A stretch of DNA of 64,000 nt from Clostridium folliculivorans. GTDB lineage: Bacteria > Bacillota > Clostridia > Clostridiales > Clostridiaceae. The notes below the pieces were generated by a model. It saw nothing but the letters and a program-made list of their open reading frames with translations. It was not told the origin of the DNA and did not search any database. Where the stretch lies: NCBI RefSeq assembly GCF_024341905.1, contig NZ_BQXY01000004.1, positions 277,729-341,728 on the forward strand, given 5' to 3'. The position numbers and the translations under genes are program-made. Below are positions 44,655 through 53,647 of the stretch, in pieces (position 1 is the stretch's first letter; every line of letters starts with the position of its first letter).

Positions 44655-45674
44655 ATGGTAGAAAAAATGAAAATCAATCTAAGAAAGATTTTTTCTAATG
44701 GTCCTAAGGCAAAAATCGTGTTGGGGCTTGTTATTGCAACAGGCTTGGTTATAGTGATATGCAACATGAGAAAGACTGTAATAGTTAGTATAGACGGCAA
44801 TGAACAGACATTAACGACATTTAAAGGGACTGTTAAAGGGGCATTACACGATAACGGTATAGTTCTAGGCCCTAAGGACAAAATTCAACCATCTTTAGAT
44901 CAATCTGTGAAGAGTAATATAAAGATTAATATAAAAAAGGCAGTTGATGTAGAGGTTGCGGTTGATGGAAAAGAGCTAAAGATACAAACCGCTGAAGGTA
45001 ACGTAAATGAAATGTTGAGTGCTGAAGGGATACAACTTGAAGAATACGACAAGATATCTCCAGCAGTAAACGCCCAAATAACAGCAGGAATGAAAATAGA
45101 AGTTGTAAGAGTGGAGTCTAAGGTCGTAAAGGAAAGTCAACAGTTGGATTATAGTACTGTTGTCAATAATGATGACAATTTAGACAGAAGCGTTGTAAAG
45201 ACGGTTCAGGAAGGTCTTCCTGGAGAAAAAGAAGTTACTTATAGAGTTATCGTTGAAAATGGCAAAGAGGTAAGTAAAAAAGTAGTAGCTGAAAAAGTGG
45301 TAAAAGATCCTCAGAATAAAGTAGTTGTTAAGGGTACTATGAATACTCTTGCGCTGTCTAGAGGAGATTCGATAGCTTATAAGAAAAAACTTTCAGTGGT
45401 AGCAACTGCTTATGCTGGAGGTGGAAGCACAGCTACAGGCAACACACCTAAGAGAAATGCAAATGGAACTAGTACTATTGCGGTAGACCCAAGGGTAATT
45501 CCTTTAGGAACAAAGGTTTACATACCTGGTTATGGGTTTGCTGTTGCACATGATACTGGCGGTGCAATTAAAAATAATAGGGTAGATCTTTATATGAATT
45601 CAAGTAGTGATGCAAATTCGTGGGGTGTAAGAAACGTAGATGTTTATATTATTGCTTATCCCGGTCAAGGATAA
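44655..45674 (+). CDS. yabE: YabE-like wall protein (DUF348-G5-3D)
   Basis: 339-residue exported protein. An N-terminal signal-anchor (residues about 15-35) is followed by two DUF348 units (about 37-80 and 92-135), a G5 domain (about 150-225) and a C-terminal 3D domain (about 245-339). The 3D domain has the three signature aspartates in I-A-V-D-P-R-V-I-P-L-G, A-H-D-T-G-G and V-D-L-Y. It is a YabE/Rpf-like protein that probably cleaves or remodels peptidoglycan as a lytic transglycosylase. AGGAGGG precedes the ATG. It has its own promoter and terminator. Confidence 0.94.
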   Translation: MVEKMKINLRKIFSNGPKAKIVLGLVIATGLVIVICNMRKTVIVSIDGNEQTLTTFKGTVKGALHDNGIVLGPKDKIQPSLDQSVKSNIKINIKKAVDVEVAVDGKELKIQTAEGNVNEMLSAEGIQLEEYDKISPAVNAQITAGMKIEVVRVESKVVKESQQLDYSTVVNNDDNLDRSVVKTVQEGLPGEKEVTYRVIVENGKEVSKKVVAEKVVKDPQNKVVVKGTMNTLALSRGDSIAYKKKLSVVATAYAGGGSTATGNTPKRNANGTSTIAVDPRVIPLGTKVYIPGYGFAVAHDTGGAIKNNRVDLYMNSSSDANSWGVRNVDVYIIAYPGQG

Positions 45675-45678
45675 TGAA

Positions 45679-45715
45679 AAAATAGAGATAACGGCTAGTT
45701 ATCTCTATTTTCTTT
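45679..45715 (+). terminator. Intrinsic terminator after yabE
   Basis: Perfect 14-bp stem AAAATAGAGATAAC / GTTATCTCTATTTT with a five-base loop and a T-rich tail. Confidence 0.92.
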
Positions 45716-45949
45716 TGTTGGTAATTTAGATATATTATATATTTTAAGCTAAACTATATAAGTCATATAGTTTTAGTAAGGTTTAAATAATTTTAATTTA
45801 GCCGCTACTCCAGTGTTCTAACTCATAATATATTTATCATTAATGATTGATTGAATAGATAACTTACATAAAAGATTCTATAAAGTTGACAGAAGCGGTG
45901 TAACTAGTTAAATTAAGATTATGATTTAAAAAGGAAAGGAAGTCTTTTT

Positions 45950-46504
45950 GTGATAAAAGAAGTTATTGTGGTTGAGGGAAGAGATGATGTTACTGCTGTA
46001 AAAAAAGCTGTAGATGCTGAAGTTATAGCAGTAGGCGGATTTGGAATAAACGGTAAGATTATAAATAGAATTAGAGAAGCACAGAAAAGACAAGGTGTAA
46101 TAGTGCTAACTGACCCGGACTTTGCTGGTGAAAAGATAAGAAGAATAATCTCTAAAAGAGTAGAAGGAATAAAACATGCTTATATAGCAAGAGAAGATGG
46201 AACAAAGGATGGAGACGTTGGTGTAGAGAATGCTATACCAGAGGTTATAATAAGAGCTTTAACTGAGGCGAAGGCTAATCAAAAGGAAAAGAGAGAAGAG
46301 TTTAGCATTCAAGATCTTTTTTATTTTAAATTGGTTGGTGATGGAGATGCTAAAAATAGAAGAGCGCTTTTAGGCAAAGAGCTTAGTATTGGATATGGAA
46401 ATGGGAACCAGCTGCTTTCCAGATTAAATAATTATGGAATAACTAAAGAAGAATTTGTGGAAGCTATGAAAAAGGTTGATAAAAAGCTAAGTATAGGAGA
46501 ATGA
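45950..46504 (+). CDS. rnmV: Ribonuclease M5
   Basis: 184-residue TOPRIM nuclease that matures the 5S rRNA precursor. The TOPRIM acid residues appear in V-V-E-G-R-D-D (residues about 6-12) and [10 protein letters not shown] (about 55-64). GTG start, preceded by AAAGGAAAGGAAG. rsmA begins four bases after its stop, so the two are co-transcribed, as in Bacillus. Length and order match the family. Confidence 0.95.
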   Translation: MIKEVIVVEGRDDVTAVKKAVDAEVIAVGGFGINGKIINRIREAQKRQGVIVLTDPDFAGEKIRRIISKRVEGIKHAYIAREDGTKDGDVGVENAIPEVIIRALTEAKANQKEKREEFSIQDLFYFKLVGDGDAKNRRALLGKELSIGYGNGNQLLSRLNNYGITKEEFVEAMKKVDKKLSIGE

Positions 46505-46508
46505 TTTT

Positions 46509-47360
46509 ATGGATATAAAAGATATAAAGACGCAAGAATTAGTGAAAAAGTATAATTTTAAATTTACTAAAAGTTTAGGACAAAACTTTCTTGTAGATGA
46601 TTCGGTATTACAGGATATTGTTGATGGAGCTGAAATAAATGAGGATGATTTAGTTATAGAAATCGGGCCAGGAGTTGGCACTCTAACAGTAGAGCTTCTT
46701 AAAAAAGCAAAAAAGGTAATAGCAATAGAGCTAGATGATGAGCTAGTACCGATATTACAAAATGAACTTGGAGATAACCCAAAGTTTCAGTTAATTCATA
46801 AAGATGCATTAAAAGTTGATTTTAATGAGTTAATAGGTGAAGAGAAGAGCGTAAAACTCGTAGCAAATCTTCCATATTACGTTACTACTCCAATTATCGT
46901 AAGGCTTTTAAACGAAAGGTACAACTTTAAATCGCTAACAATAATGATCCAGAAAGAGGTTGCAGAAAGAATAAATTCAGAACCTAATTGTAAAGAATAT
47001 GGTTCTATATCTGTTCTGGTACAATACTATTGTGATACAAGGATAGTAAGATATGTTTCACCTAGTTGCTTTATTCCAAGACCAAAGGTTGAGTCAATAG
47101 TTATAAGATTAGATAGACTTGAAAAACCTAGAGTAGATGTTAAAAGTCAAAAATTATTTTTTGATGTAGTAAGAGGTTCATTTAATATGAGAAGAAAGAC
47201 CTTATGGAATACTGTTAAAAGTGTAGGCCTTTCAAAAGAACATATGGAGAAGGCATTCGAAAATAGTGGAATAGATCCTAAAAGAAGAGGTGAAACGCTA
47301 AGTGTTGCTGAATTTGCTGCTCTTAGTGATTCTATATATGAAGAAAAAAACAATAGTTAA
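46509..47360 (+). CDS. rsmA: 16S rRNA (adenine1518-N6/adenine1519-N6)-dimethyltransferase
   Basis: 283-residue KsgA/RsmA methyltransferase that dimethylates two adjacent adenines near the 3' end of 16S rRNA during 30S assembly. The SAM-binding motif [10 protein letters not shown] (residues about 55-64) and catalytic N-L-P-Y-Y-V-T-T-P (about 118-126) are intact, after the N-terminal [10 protein letters not shown]. Closely coupled to rnmV. Loss of function gives kasugamycin resistance in other bacteria. Confidence 0.96.
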   Translation: MDIKDIKTQELVKKYNFKFTKSLGQNFLVDDSVLQDIVDGAEINEDDLVIEIGPGVGTLTVELLKKAKKVIAIELDDELVPILQNELGDNPKFQLIHKDALKVDFNELIGEEKSVKLVANLPYYVTTPIIVRLLNERYNFKSLTIMIQKEVAERINSEPNCKEYGSISVLVQYYCDTRIVRYVSPSCFIPRPKVESIVIRLDRLEKPRVDVKSQKLFFDVVRGSFNMRRKTLWNTVKSVGLSKEHMEKAFENSGIDPKRRGETLSVAEFAALSDSIYEEKNNS

Positions 47361-47411
47361 GAGCTATGTGTACATAAAAATGTTTAATTAAGCTTTTAGT
47401 ATGTTAACACT

Positions 47412-47514
47412 AATAAATAAAACTTATTCGCCTGCCAAGTTTTCCTCATATACATTCGGAAAGGCAGATGCGCAAAAAACTCGCTGAAAAGGATGGTTTC
47501 AGCGAGTTTTTTAT
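47412..47514 (+). repeat. R1 composite repeat, copy D (short form)
   Basis: Short R1 lacking the left hairpin. It starts AATAAAACTTATTCGCCTGCC, has the CTGCC/GGCAG hairpin and GATGCGC, and ends in a strong perfect terminator AACTCGCTGAAA / TTTCAGCGAGTT plus T-run. It closes the rnmV-rsmA operon. Confidence 0.9.
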
Positions 47515-47618
47515 TTTTAAAATAAAATGGGACAACTGTATAGAAGCCTTTTCAATCATATTATAAGACTTTACACATATAATATAAGGAATAAATATAA
47601 TGTGGAGGGACTATTAAG

Positions 47619-48938
47619 TTGTCACACGGAAAATTATATAGGAGTTTTATTATACTTCAAGAAGATGAAAGAGGTCATTCTGTATCATCTGATAAGCCTT
47701 TGTCAGGGTATGCAAAGATTGAGGCTAAAAATGATAAATGCAAGATAACCTTCTATGCGCAGAACTTAAAAAAAGATAATGGCAAGTTGTGCATGATCCT
47801 TATCTGTTCAAAGAAAGATAATAAGCAATTAATAAACCTAGGTCCTGTGAACATATCTGAACAAGGTAAGGCTGAGACAAGTTGTGAATATTTAGCGAAT
47901 GATGTCGGTGGGGCAGGGATATTATTTGATAAAGTCTCAGGAGCAGCCCTTGCTAAAGAATTGGATGGAAAGCTAACCTTCGTACTTGGGGGATTTATGA
48001 ATGGTGAGACACCAAGTGATGATTGGAAAACTTACAAATTAATCAATGCAAAGATTAAGACTGAAATTAAAGTAGAAGAAAAGGTAGAAGTAAAAGAAAG
48101 TAGTAAAGATGAGCATCATCATAAAGATGAGCATAAAAAAATGGAGTACGAGCAAGATAAAAAAGTCAAAGTGGAGATTAAAGAGGAAGTAAAAGAAAAG
48201 AGAGAAGAAGCACTTCAGCAACCAATTGTGGAAGAAATTAAAGAGAATCCTAGAAAACCAGAAGAAGTTCCACAAGAAGATAAGGTAGTTGTTGAACAAG
48301 CTGATAAAAAGGTAGAGGTAGAACAAGAAATAAATAGAGTTGAAGACGAAACTCCTGCTAGTATAGTGGAAGATGAGACTGTAGAGAGTTACCTAGACAA
48401 AATAAATGATAGAGAAGAAGAAAAGGAAGATCCTAAGGATCATAAGTTTGATGAATATGAAAGATCAATTGTTGATGTAAAAGAAAGAGATAAAGATGTA
48501 GATGTAGAAAATAGCTTCGAGATAAGAGGTAGTATAGGAGAGTTCTTCCAAGGTGTTGTTCAGGACTTTGAAGAAGTTGGTGGATTCAGAGACATAAAGT
48601 ACTGTAAGTGGTACAAGGTTCCAGTAAAAGATTTAGACGTTATGTGCAACATATCTAACTACAATAAGTACACAGTAGTATATTATCCTATGATAAATTA
48701 TTATCCATACATTAAAAAACATGGGTACTTTATGATTGGATTTAAATGTGATGATGAAGGCAGAGTTAAATACTTGGTTTATGCAGTGCCTGGAACTAAA
48801 GATAAGTTAGAACAACCATATGGAGGTAAGTCAGGCTTTGTAACTTGGATGCCTCATTCTAAGAAGGGTAAGGATTATGGTTATTGGCTAATGTTCTATG
48901 ATTTTAAAAATTCAATGATAGTTGTACCAATGAAATAG
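47619..48938 (+). CDS. Unrecognised protein with acidic/basic low-complexity middle
   Basis: 439-residue protein of unknown function. TTG start nine bases after GGAGGG. The N-terminal 140 residues look like a compact beta-rich domain (G-Y-A-K-I-E-A-K...I-T-F-Y-A-Q-N-L). Residues about 145-305 are a Lys/Glu low-complexity linker (V-E-E-K-V-E-V-K-E, H-H-H-K-D-E-H-K). The last 130 residues (I-G-E-F-F-Q-G-V-V-Q-D-F-E, then Y-Y-P-M-I-N-Y-Y-P-Y-I) form an aromatic-rich globular domain. No signal peptide or membrane segment. A two-headed cytoplasmic scaffold is possible. I cannot name either end domain. Confidence 0.75.
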   Translation: MSHGKLYRSFIILQEDERGHSVSSDKPLSGYAKIEAKNDKCKITFYAQNLKKDNGKLCMILICSKKDNKQLINLGPVNISEQGKAETSCEYLANDVGGAGILFDKVSGAALAKELDGKLTFVLGGFMNGETPSDDWKTYKLINAKIKTEIKVEEKVEVKESSKDEHHHKDEHKKMEYEQDKKVKVEIKEEVKEKREEALQQPIVEEIKENPRKPEEVPQEDKVVVEQADKKVEVEQEINRVEDETPASIVEDETVESYLDKINDREEEKEDPKDHKFDEYERSIVDVKERDKDVDVENSFEIRGSIGEFFQGVVQDFEEVGGFRDIKYCKWYKVPVKDLDVMCNISNYNKYTVVYYPMINYYPYIKKHGYFMIGFKCDDEGRVKYLVYAVPGTKDKLEQPYGGKSGFVTWMPHSKKGKDYGYWLMFYDFKNSMIVVPMK

Positions 48939-48942
48939 AATC

Positions 48943-49016
48943 AAGGTGGTGTAGTTTGATAGACTGTTTATAATAAATAAGTATAAATAGTTTATCTTTT
49001 CACCACCTTAATTTTG
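48943..49016 (+). terminator. Long-loop terminator
   Basis: AAGGTGGTG (48943-48951) and CACCACCTT (49001-49009) pair perfectly, with an inner stem GATAGACTGTTTA / TAAATAGTTTATC. A T-rich tail follows. It closes the acidic-protein gene. Confidence 0.75.
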
Positions 49017-49079
49017 TAATAAAAGGCTTGTACTTATAATATACTAAAGTATAAAATGCTATATTACAGGGGGTAAAAA

Positions 49080-49664
49080 GTGAAAGCGTTTATGAACAAA
49101 AAGCAATTGGGAGTTATGCTAATTCTCATAAGTCTTATGGCAGTACTTTTTGTAGTCCAAATAGGGTTTAATGATAGATTGAGGATAGTATCTTTAATGA
49201 ACAGTAATATAACTGATTTCAAGCAATACTCAATAAATGACGGGAAGTATCAGTATAAATTGCCTAGCGAGTGGATTGCAGAACAGAAATCTTATCCAGG
49301 AAATTATATAATTTACTCCAATAACTTTAAAAATGATGAATTAGGGGTCATGGGCTATGCTCAGATATTAAATTCAAAAGAAAACTTGGACAAGATATCC
49401 GGAGAAGACAAAGCTAGATTAAATAATGATAAGATATTAGACTATAAGATAGTAAGTACAAAGATAAAAGATAAAGAATGTAGAAAGATTGAATATAAGG
49501 AAAAACTAAATCAAGGAAAACTAGTATACCACAATACATACTATGTTAGTGAAGCTAACGGAATAGTTTTCAAGGTGGATTTTAGCATAGGTCAAGATAA
49601 ATATAAAGAAAGTCTAAATTCTGTATTTGATGCTATCGTAGAGAGTTTTATACAGAATAAATAA
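49080..49664 (+). CDS. Membrane-anchored protein with PsbP/DcrB-like domain
   Basis: 194-residue protein with one N-terminal hydrophobic helix (residues about 10-28) and an extracytoplasmic domain of about 140 residues (Y-Q-Y-K-L-P-S-E-W near its start). The pattern of a short K-L-P-S-x-W strand followed by alternating strands and a C-terminal helix resembles the PsbP/DcrB-like fold of small exported proteins. GTG 49080 follows AGGGGGT; ATG 49092 is too far from it. Function unknown. It stands alone. Confidence 0.65.
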   Translation: MKAFMNKKQLGVMLILISLMAVLFVVQIGFNDRLRIVSLMNSNITDFKQYSINDGKYQYKLPSEWIAEQKSYPGNYIIYSNNFKNDELGVMGYAQILNSKENLDKISGEDKARLNNDKILDYKIVSTKIKDKECRKIEYKEKLNQGKLVYHNTYYVSEANGIVFKVDFSIGQDKYKESLNSVFDAIVESFIQNK

Positions 49665-49677
49665 TGTAACGATATAA

Positions 49678-49698
49678 ATTAATAGTTGAGTTAGGAAC
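49678..49698 (+). repeat. R3 repeat, copy c (core)
   Basis: R3 core with one base changed (GAGTTAGG for GAGCTAGG), preceded by GATATAA. It is 14 bases after the preceding stop codon. Confidence 0.65.
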
Positions 49699-49731
49699 CC
49701 TATAGTATTATAATTTAAGTTAGAGTAAGGT

Positions 49732-49757
49732 AGGAGAAGTATAAAGCTTCTCCTTTA
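49732..49757 (+). terminator. Intrinsic terminator
   Basis: Stem GGAGAAG / CTTCTCC with loop TATAAAG and TTTAT tail, ending the transcript from 49080. Confidence 0.7.
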
Positions 49758-49838
49758 TGTATTGTTCTTAGTTTGAGAATGAATTAAAAAAATGAGTTTA
49801 GTTATAATTATTATATCTATAAGGGAGTTTGGTACAAA

Positions 49839-50672
49839 GTGAATAGTAGAAAAAGCATTATTTTATTAGTGATATTTGTTTTAGTGTCAACGTTATTTGT
49901 ATCATGCAGTGTAACTGAAGCAATACAAAGCAAGATTGGAAGTAAAAATAAGGATTTTGAATATATAAAGCAAAATAAAGTTGATAAAATAGTGATACAA
50001 AGCACTAGAGATACTGGGTTTAGATTTGTTGTAACAGATAAGAGTACTATATCAGAGATATATGATTTGTTATCCTCTGCAAAATCAGTAAGTGAAAAGT
50101 CTACTCTTGAACCAGATTATGTATTTGAGATGCAAATGGGAAAAGAAGTGAAGAAGTTTAATTATGTAGTTGGTATATATGACAAGAAAACTGGCAATTT
50201 TTACGATGATAAGTCTATATACGTAGTACCAAAGCGATTAGATAACGATATAATACAAAACTTATCTTTTATCAGAAAACCTAGAGAATTTGAGAATGTT
50301 TATTATTCTTCTATATTAGAGGTTATAAAAAAGAACAAAGATGGGTTGATGAAGGATAATGGTAGTATAGGTATAGATATTTCTGATGATAGAGATTGTG
50401 CACAGTACATATTATCGACTGATTTGGAGCAATTCAAAAGAGATATAAAATCTATACTTCCAAATGGTCAGTTGGTAGATAAAAACTCAGATAAGTTCAA
50501 TATAATAATAAGCGTTAAAAATCAAGGATATAAGACTAAAACATTTAAAACTATAGTAACTATAACAAATAAGAAAGATAATTCTCAAACTAATTACTAT
50601 GTAGATTGTAAGTATGATGATTTTAATGCATGGCAAATAAACATATTAGATAAAAAGCCAGATAGCTGGTAA
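49839..50672 (+). CDS. Putative lipoprotein, unknown function
   Basis: 277-residue exported protein. The N-terminus has a basic start, a hydrophobic core and a lipobox-like L-F-V-S-C at about residue 24, so it is probably a lipoprotein. The mature part is Lys/Asp-rich with a beta pattern and no catalytic motif I recognise. GTG start after AAGGGAG. Mrp follows at 17 bp, which suggests one transcript, but no functional link is obvious. Confidence 0.65.
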   Translation: MNSRKSIILLVIFVLVSTLFVSCSVTEAIQSKIGSKNKDFEYIKQNKVDKIVIQSTRDTGFRFVVTDKSTISEIYDLLSSAKSVSEKSTLEPDYVFEMQMGKEVKKFNYVVGIYDKKTGNFYDDKSIYVVPKRLDNDIIQNLSFIRKPREFENVYYSSILEVIKKNKDGLMKDNGSIGIDISDDRDCAQYILSTDLEQFKRDIKSILPNGQLVDKNSDKFNIIISVKNQGYKTKTFKTIVTITNKKDNSQTNYYVDCKYDDFNAWQINILDKKPDSW

Positions 50673-50689
50673 AAATAGGAGGTACTACA

Positions 50690-51532
50690 ATGGGAGATTG
50701 TTCAACATGTTCAAGTAAAGATAAATGTTCAAGTGCTAAAAGCGGTACAAATGTATGTGTTAAGGTTATGCCTAAATACGGCAATATTAAAAATATAATT
50801 GGTGTTATAAGTGGAAAAGGTGGAGTAGGAAAATCTACTGTTACTGGTATAATGGCTACTCATTTGAGAAAGAAAGGTTATAAAGTTGGAGTGTTAGATG
50901 CAGATATAACAGGTCCATCAATGCCAAGATTCTTTGGTATCAATGAAAAGAGAGCACAAATGATACCGATAGATGATAATAACAATTTTAAGTTTATTCC
51001 TGTTGAAACAGAGATGGGAATAAAGGTAATATCAATGAATTTGCTTACAGCTGAAGAAGCACAGCCTGTTATATGGAGAGGACCTGTAGTAACCGGAGTT
51101 CTAAATCAGATGTACACTGATACTATGTGGGATGATTTAGACTACTTGTTGATAGATATGCCGCCAGGAACTGGTGATATAGCTCTTACAGTAATGCAAA
51201 GTTTTCCTATATCAGAAATTATAGTCGTGTCAACTCCTCAAGATATGGTTTCAATGATTGTTAAGAAGGTTGTTATCATGGCTGAAAAGGTTGGAGTACA
51301 AATAAGAGGCGTTGTAGAAAACATGTCTTACATAGAATGTGATGGATGTGGTACAAAAATGAGGGTATTTTCCAAAAAATCTGCAGAAGAGCATGCAGAG
51401 TACTTAGGTCTACCACTCATATGTGAGTTACCAATAAATGTTGATTTAACTGAGGCTTTAGAAGAGGGAAAAGCAGAAAGTTATGTAGCAGATAATGCTT
51501 TATATGAAATGTTGTTTGCAGGACTATATTAA
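50690..51532 (+). CDS. Mrp/NBP35-type P-loop Fe-S carrier
   Basis: 280-residue ApbC/Mrp-type ATPase that assembles or carries Fe-S clusters. The N-terminus has clustered cysteines (C4, C7, C13, C23), unusual for the shortest Mrp forms and more like NBP35. The P-loop G-K-G-G-V-G-K-S-T is at 42-50, and a C-terminal C-x2-C (C-D-G-C, about 221-224) would ligate a bridging [4Fe-4S] cluster. AGGAGG before the ATG. A ferredoxin gene follows about 190 bp downstream. Confidence 0.92.
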   Translation: MGDCSTCSSKDKCSSAKSGTNVCVKVMPKYGNIKNIIGVISGKGGVGKSTVTGIMATHLRKKGYKVGVLDADITGPSMPRFFGINEKRAQMIPIDDNNNFKFIPVETEMGIKVISMNLLTAEEAQPVIWRGPVVTGVLNQMYTDTMWDDLDYLLIDMPPGTGDIALTVMQSFPISEIIVVSTPQDMVSMIVKKVVIMAEKVGVQIRGVVENMSYIECDGCGTKMRVFSKKSAEEHAEYLGLPLICELPINVDLTEALEEGKAESYVADNALYEMLFAGLY

Positions 51533-51719
51533 AAGATTTCGGTACAAAGAATTAACATTAAGTTAAGTACTACCAGTACCAATCTTTACTTATAATGTTT
51601 TATCAGTAAGTTAATTATTTAAAGCTTCAAGTTTCATTGTTAAATTATCATTTAATAGACATAAAATGAAACCCTTAGGAGATAATATAGATGTTAATTA
51701 TTTTTGAGGAGGAAGTTAT

Positions 51720-51908
51720 ATGAGAGCAGAAGTAGATAAAGATACTTGTATTGGATGTGGACTTTGTCCATCTATTTGCCCAGAGGTATTTGATATGGAG
51801 GATGATGGAAAAGCTGCTGCAGTAAATCCTGATGTTCCTAATGGAGCGGAGGATTCAGCTAAGGAAGCTGAAGAAAGTTGTCCTGTAAATGCAATATCAG
51901 TAGAATAA
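51720..51908 (+). CDS. Single [4Fe-4S] ferredoxin
   Basis: 62-residue ferredoxin. C10, C13, C16 (C-I-G-C-G-L-C) and C54 (S-C-P-V-N-A) are the likely [4Fe-4S] ligands. C20 is an extra cysteine, which in some single-cluster ferredoxins pairs with another Cys in a disulfide; no such partner is present here. It is not the 2[4Fe-4S] clostridial type. GGAGGAAG precedes the ATG. Low-potential electron carrier. Closed by a strong terminator. Confidence 0.94.
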   Translation: MRAEVDKDTCIGCGLCPSICPEVFDMEDDGKAAAVNPDVPNGAEDSAKEAEESCPVNAISVE

Positions 51909-51920
51909 TTACTATATTGA

Positions 51921-51950
51921 AAAAGCAGTGCTTTTTAGCACTGCTTTTTT
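51921..51950 (+). terminator. Intrinsic terminator after ferredoxin
   Basis: Stem AAAAAGCAGTGCT / AGCACTGCTTTTT with TTTT loop. R1 copy E begins inside its T-run. Confidence 0.93.
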
Positions 51951-52131
51951 ATTCTTTAGGAGCTTATGACTAAATTATATCTGTGGATAAATATGAGTAG
52001 CAACTTAATATATAATGTGATTTAAAGAATAAAAAGATAAGAATTTATAGCCTGTAAGATTCTTCACTACGTTCAGAAAAGGCAGATGCGCAAAAAAATC
52101 ACTGAAGAAAGTCACTTCAGCGATTTTTTAC
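51950..52131 (+). repeat. R1 composite repeat, copy E
   Basis: Full-length R1. TTATTCTTTA (51950-51959) pairs with TAAAGAATAA (52023-52032). The middle hairpin is degraded on its left side (GCCTGTAAG) but keeps GGCAGATGCGC. The right-end stem TCACTGAAG / CTTCAGCGA is followed by TTTTTT. It ends five bases before the stop codon of the convergent gene. Confidence 0.92.
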
Positions 52132-52135
52132 TTTA

Positions 52136-52426
52136 CTACCTATGATTCTTTAGTTTTTCATCAATTGAAATACCACCATATCTTTCATCAAATCTAACTA
52201 CAGTTACTACCCGTTCTATCCCTAGGTCAAATGGTATTTTGTGAGCCTTTTTTACTACTTCAAATACTTTCTCGAACTCACCTTCAATGGTTGTACTCAT
52301 GGCACCAACTTCATATTTTAATCCTGATTTTTCTATATACTCAATTACCTTATCTACTACTTTATACATTTCATCTTCACTTACACATGGAATTAAGGGC
52401 ATTACTGCAATGTCTGCTATAACCAT
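52136..52426 (-). CDS. MTH1187-type thiamine-binding protein
   Basis: 96-residue protein of the MTH1187/YqgV (DUF77) family, a small ferredoxin-like fold that binds thiamine-type ligands in known members. Visible features are the opening V-I-A-D-I-A-V-M-P-L-I-P, Y-E-V-G-A-M-S-T-T-I-E-G-E-F at about residues 38-51, and R-V-V-T-V-V-R-F-D-E-R near the end. It follows thiT by 12 bp on the same strand, both downstream of a TPP riboswitch, which strongly supports thiamine as ligand. AGGTG ribosome site. Confidence 0.9.
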   Translation of the reverse strand: MVIADIAVMPLIPCVSEDEMYKVVDKVIEYIEKSGLKYEVGAMSTTIEGEFEKVFEVVKKAHKIPFDLGIERVVTVVRFDERYGGISIDEKLKNHR

Positions 52427-52438
52427 ATTAACACCTCA

Positions 52439-53143
52439 CTAATATGAACTTAGAGAAGCTTGTTTAACGAGTCTTTCAACTGGTAGGAAATAAAGTATTA
52501 TAACACATATGATTGCCTCTGCGCCCATTATTAATCCATTAACAGTTAAGGAGTAAATCCATACAGATGTACCAGCAGGTGCATATTCACCAAAGAATAC
52601 AACTCCAGATATAAAGTGGCATATAAACCTTCCGAAGATTGCAATAATGCATGCTAGCAATTTAGTGTTTGCACCTAGAATTTTGCTGTTTTTAAAGAAA
52701 CCTGATAAACCAAGAGCAGTGAAAGCTAAAGGATAATCAAATAATAATTGTATCGGATGAACAATATAAGGATCAGTAAGAAGATTTATTAAACCGTATA
52801 AAAATCCAGTTAGAAGTCCAACAGATGGACCATATATTAGACCAATAAGTACTATAGGAATCATACTACCAGGAGTAACACTCCCACCTTGAGGAAAGTG
52901 ATATAATTTAAGTGCTTGTAGAATAGTAGCTAGAGCAAGTGCTAAAGCAATTCTTGCTATAAGCTTTGCATCAAATTTAATTTTCCTTGAGGCTGCAAAA
53001 ACTCCTATCAATATAGCACAACCTAATAATGCTATAACATTCATAGGATTTGTAAAGATATCTACTACATTTTTTGGTAAACTGCCGAATTTAGCTAGTC
53101 CATCAAAAAAATCTTTGATAATTTGATTAAAATAATTAATCAT
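52439..53143 (-). CDS. thiT: ECF-type thiamine transporter S component
   Basis: 234-residue integral membrane protein of the ThiT (YuaJ) family, the substrate-binding component of an ECF transporter for thiamine. About six hydrophobic segments; the family signature F-P-Q-G-G-S-V-T-P-G-S-M-I-P-I lies at about residues 103-117. It needs the shared EcfAA'T module encoded elsewhere. AAAGGGGGATCTT precedes the ATG. A TPP riboswitch and terminator lie in its 5' leader, so it is repressed when TPP is plentiful. Confidence 0.95.
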   Translation of the reverse strand: MINYFNQIIKDFFDGLAKFGSLPKNVVDIFTNPMNVIALLGCAILIGVFAASRKIKFDAKLIARIALALALATILQALKLYHFPQGGSVTPGSMIPIVLIGLIYGPSVGLLTGFLYGLINLLTDPYIVHPIQLLFDYPLAFTALGLSGFFKNSKILGANTKLLACIIAIFGRFICHFISGVVFFGEYAPAGTSVWIYSLTVNGLIMGAEAIICVIILYFLPVERLVKQASLSSY

Positions 53144-53186
53144 AAGATCCCCCTTTTAGTGTTTAAGGAGCGAAAAGCGAGAGTAA

Positions 53187-53318
53187 AAAAACCGCATTCC
53201 AGAAGTGGAATACGGTTGATATACTATCAATAACGCTTTCCTACGCTGGTATTATCCAGATCAGGTATGAGGGTTAATGAATAAAATCATCTCTCAGCCT
53301 TAAGGCACCCCTAGCACA
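53187..53318 (-). promoter_or_regulatory. TPP riboswitch with terminator
   Basis: On the minus strand the conserved THI-box words occur in order: GGGGTGCC, GGCTGAGAGA, ACCCTCATACCTGATC, GGATAATACCAGCG and GGAAAGCG. A terminator follows, AACCGTATTCCA / TGGAATGCGGTT plus T-run (53187-53217). With TPP bound, transcription into thiT should stop. Confidence 0.97.
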
Positions 53319-53351
53319 CTGTTTTAATTTACCATTATTATACTGCAAGTT

Positions 53352-53561
53352 TTAGAAAAAATCAATTTGTTTATTACTATTAGCCTTATCATGAGAGAAA
53401 GAATTTGTATCAACAGAGTTTCTCATTGTTATAGGTATATCAACTGTATCACCAACTTTAACATTTTGAGAGAGTCTAGATACATCTAAATCTATAGTGC
53501 TGCCATCTTCTAAAGATATGAAAGCATCGGTTTTGTTCATGTCTAAAACTTTTCCTTTCAA
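53352..53561 (-). CDS. Small beta-barrel-like protein, unknown
   Basis: 69-residue protein. TTG start seven bases after AGAGGTGAT. The first 45 residues look like a small SH3/OB-type beta barrel (M-K-G-K-V-L-D-M-N-K-T-D-A-F-I-S-L-E-D-G-S-T-I-D-L), with V-G-D-T-V-D-I-P. The tail is polar and Asn/Ser-rich. I do not recognise a named family. It is on the same strand as thiT and its stop is 34 bases before the riboswitch, so read-through may occur, but it is outside TPP control. Confidence 0.65.
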   Translation of the reverse strand: MKGKVLDMNKTDAFISLEDGSTIDLDVSRLSQNVKVGDTVDIPITMRNSVDTNSFSHDKANSNKQIDFF

Positions 53562-53647
53562 AATATCACCTCTTTACCAAGTTTATATAAAATAAAAAAC
53601 TACTTTTTATAAACACTAGTCTTTACTTTTAATAAATATTTATACTG

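Noticed and set aside
47527..47748. 73-residue plus-strand frame overlapping the start of the acidic protein gene
   Set aside because: It overlaps the better-supported frame starting at 47619 with a GGAGGG site and has no ribosome site of its own.
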